Assembly: GCA_030549815.1 (NCBI GenBank) | Contig: JAUQQQ010000013.1 | Span: 1-33,771, forward strand | Length of the DNA: 33,771 nt | DNA from: a bacterium | Lineage (GTDB): Bacteria; DRYD01 | Direction: 5' to 3' | Shown: positions 32,167-33,771 of the stretch, piece after piece | How positions within the stretch are numbered: position 1 is the first letter of the stretch | Layout of the letters: each line of letters opens with the position of its first letter | The notes under the pieces: generated by a model | Told to the model about the DNA's origin: nothing | Seen by the model: only the letters and a program-made list of their open reading frames with translations | Databases searched by the model: none | Made by a program: the position numbers and the translations under genes

Positions 32167-33771
32167 TTACCCCCTCAATTTTATGTTTTTTATCTTTATC
32201 TTAATTGCTCCTACTGCTACATTCCCTCCAAATATCATTAATAAAATAACATTATCTTCTTTTAGAACAAAACCAAATCCCTTTCCTTTTTCAAAATATA
32301 AACTACTAATATTATATGGCATAAGGCTACTTAATACCTCTATTTCATTTTCTTCTACTTTCATATTTGCGGCGTATTCATCTCCTTTTATATAAACTAT
32401 TTTTTCAATATTTTGATTGCCAAATATACTCTGTATTTCTTGAACCTTTAGATCCAGTTGATTGTTATATCTTATTTTTTCTTCTTGTTTTTCCTTAATT
32501 TCAATTTCTTTTTTTTCTATTGTTAATTTTTCTTTATTTTCTATGGGCATAGATTTTAAATCAAGTTCAGAATCTTTTGAAATATTTTGGGATAATTCAA
32601 GTGTATCTTGGGATAGAGTATTATCTGTATCAATATTAATATCTCCTATATCCCCTATATCAATATTTTCTAATCCTGACAAATCTATATCTATACCCGA
32701 TAAATCAATATTATCTATGCCTGCTAAATCTATTTCTGCCTCTAATGGAGAAATTTCTTTTTGATGTTCCTCAAGGATTGCAGCTAATTCATCTATTCTA
32801 CCTACTTGTATAATTTCGTTTTGAACATTTATTAATTGTTCTTTTTCTTTGGATTTATCTGAAGGTTTATCTAATACTTCTTCTTTTTTTTCTACTATAG
32901 TTTCCTCTTTTTTGATGATAATGTCGGGTTGGATATCAAAATTATCTATTTCTATTTTCTCTTGTTTTTCTTCAACTTCTTCTATTTTTACTATTTCCTG
33001 ATCTTCTTCTATTTTATTTTCTTCTATTTCTACTTTTTCAAGTTCTATCAAGATATTATCGAATTTACCTAAAATATTCAGGGATTCACTTTGATCAATT
33101 TCTTTGCTACTATCTTTTATTTCTTTTTGATCTTTTATATCATCGAAAGCTTTAGTTTTTTCTAAGGTATCCTTATCTTCTGTTTCAATTTCTGTAAATA
33201 TAGATTTTTCTATTTCTTTTTGCTGTTTTTCTTCTATTCCTTTTATTTTTTCTATTCCTACTTCTAATTCTTTAGAAATTTCTAATTCTTTGGAAAGATC
33301 TAATGTTTCAATTGATTGGGAATCCACATCATTAAATTCAACATCACCAAAGTTAATAGTTGATATATTTTCTATTTCTAATAAATTTGGTATTTCAGAA
33401 GTTTGGGAAATAAAAGTAGTATTTATATCTATAGTTTCCCTTTCTTTGCTAATTTCTTCAGGAAAAAGTTCATCTATATTATTTAGTAAATTTAATTGAT
33501 TTTCTTCCGTAATTTGAGGTATATCAACAATTTGTGTTGATTCCACAGGTTGAGTGGATTCAACAATTTGTGTTGATTCTACAGGTTGAGTTGATTCAAC
33601 AATTTGTGTTGATTCCACAGGTTGAATTGATTCAAGAATTTGCGTTGATTCCACAGGTTGAGTTGATTCAAGAATTTGCGTTGATTCTACAGGTTGAGTT
33701 GATTCAAGAATTTGCGTTGATTCCACAGGTTGAGTGGATTCGAGAATTTGTGTTGATTCTACAGGTTGAGT
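32167..33771 (-). CDS. Glu-rich repeat protein with possible roadblock-like C-terminus (5' end outside window)
   Basis: The frame is open to the window edge (residues T-Q-P-V at 33771 and on), so the start lies beyond, and the apparent GTG at 33726 is only an internal Val codon. The visible N-terminal part is a 12-residue repeat, ESTQPVESTQIL, in six or more copies. A long acidic, Glu/Lys/Ile-rich region follows, presumably disordered or coiled, with IDLSGIDIDLSGLENIDIGD as a second, short repeat. The last ~100 residues (from about QLDLKVQEIQSIFGNQNIEK) are ordered, and the pattern of strand pairs (FVLKEDNVILLMIFGGNVAVG) resembles roadblock/LC7 domains, but weakly. No signal peptide is visible. 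The next gene is the DUF4912 protein. Confidence 0.65.
   Translation of the reverse strand, partial: TQPVESTQILESTQPVESTQILESTQPVESTQILESTQPVESTQILESIQPVESTQIVESTQPVESTQIVESTQPVESTQIVDIPQITEENQLNLLNNIDELFPEEISKERETIDINTTFISQTSEIPNLLEIENISTINFGDVEFNDVDSQSIETLDLSKELEISKELEVGIEKIKGIEEKQQKEIEKSIFTEIETEDKDTLEKTKAFDDIKDQKEIKDSSKEIDQSESLNILGKFDNILIELEKVEIEENKIEEDQEIVKIEEVEEKQEKIEIDNFDIQPDIIIKKEETIVEKKEEVLDKPSDKSKEKEQLINVQNEIIQVGRIDELAAILEEHQKEISPLEAEIDLAGIDNIDLSGIDIDLSGLENIDIGDIGDINIDTDNTLSQDTLELSQNISKDSELDLKSMPIENKEKLTIEKKEIEIKEKQEEKIRYNNQLDLKVQEIQSIFGNQNIEKIVYIKGDEYAANMKVEENEIEVLSSLMPYNISSLYFEKGKGFGFVLKEDNVILLMIFGGNVAVGAIKIKIKNIKLRG
33525..33771 (-). repeat. 36-base coding tandem repeat
   Basis: About seven units of 36 bases encode ESTQPVESTQ(I/V)(L/V). 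Several units are identical, with a few synonymous changes (TCA/TCC). The array continues past the window end. The array could vary in copy number by slippage. Confidence 0.8.

Noticed and set aside
32462-32764. 100-residue open frame on the plus strand
   Set aside because: It is the antisense of the Glu-rich region (Glu codons read as Phe/Ser), an artefact of biased composition.
33724-33726. GTG at 33726 as start of the Glu-rich protein
   Set aside because: It is an internal Val codon of the repeat, and the frame remains open to the window edge in the same repeat.
33525-33771. Regular repeats that could suggest a CRISPR array
   Set aside because: The repeats are contiguous with no unique spacers and are in frame within a long open protein.

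Overview
This is an AT-rich (by eye about 30-33% G+C), gene-dense bacterial chromosome segment with no RNA genes, CRISPR array or intact insertion sequence that I can recognise. The gene set suggests a diderm, flagellated bacterium: two GspG-like pseudopilins, a LolA-like periplasmic protein, a LolD-like ABC ATPase, and FliF and FliG of the flagellar rotor. Housekeeping genes (aspS, clpP, mnmA, hflX, nadE, leuCD, pntAB) are mixed with genes I cannot assign. Flagellar genes sit singly among housekeeping genes, which suggests a deep-branching or candidate lineage rather than a well-known group. I cannot name the organism from the sequence.

Layout. 1-226: a decayed C-terminal fragment of a PD-(D/E)XK nuclease/AAA-ATPase family protein. 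278-1573 (minus): two tandem pseudopilin genes ending in a clear hairpin-plus-T terminator. 1740-2015 (plus): a small exported-looking protein of five CPxCPDDG repeats. 2311-2736 (plus): a small membrane protein. 2773-8499 (minus): a tight chain transcribed clpP - mnmA - PLP sulfur-amino-acid enzyme - pntAa - pntAb - pntB, with overlapping or near-touching genes. 8723-20307 (plus): a long, nearly gapless run of a Cys-containing hypothetical, a DciA/DUF721-like protein, a FliG-like protein, thiN, hflX, an ABC ATPase, two tandem Ser/Thr-kinase-like membrane proteins, nadE, a metallophosphoesterase, a hypothetical and a pterin carbinolamine dehydratase. 20308-20737: non-coding, with possible remains of a radical-SAM gene. 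20738-22050 (minus): a two-gene cassette of a 77-residue peptide ending in CNSNCPQ and a radical SAM/SPASM protein, which looks like an uncharacterised RiPP system. 22228-25272 (plus): leuC - leuD - zinc alcohol dehydrogenase. 25405-33771 (minus): Glu-rich repeat protein (cut by the window edge) - HTH/DUF4912 protein - LolA-like protein - HIT protein - aspS - hypothetical, followed by fliF with its own consensus-like promoter.

The most interesting items are the two-gene radical SAM/peptide cassette, the CPxCPDDG repeat protein, the tandem kinase pair with mosaic identity (almost identical kinase halves, diverged C-terminal halves) and altered active-site motifs, and a FliG-like protein encoded in a housekeeping run. 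Genes on the plus-strand run depend mostly on stop/start overlaps, whereas isolated genes (pseudopilin 278-877, the 2311 gene, the peptide) have strong AGGAGGTG-type ribosome binding sites.
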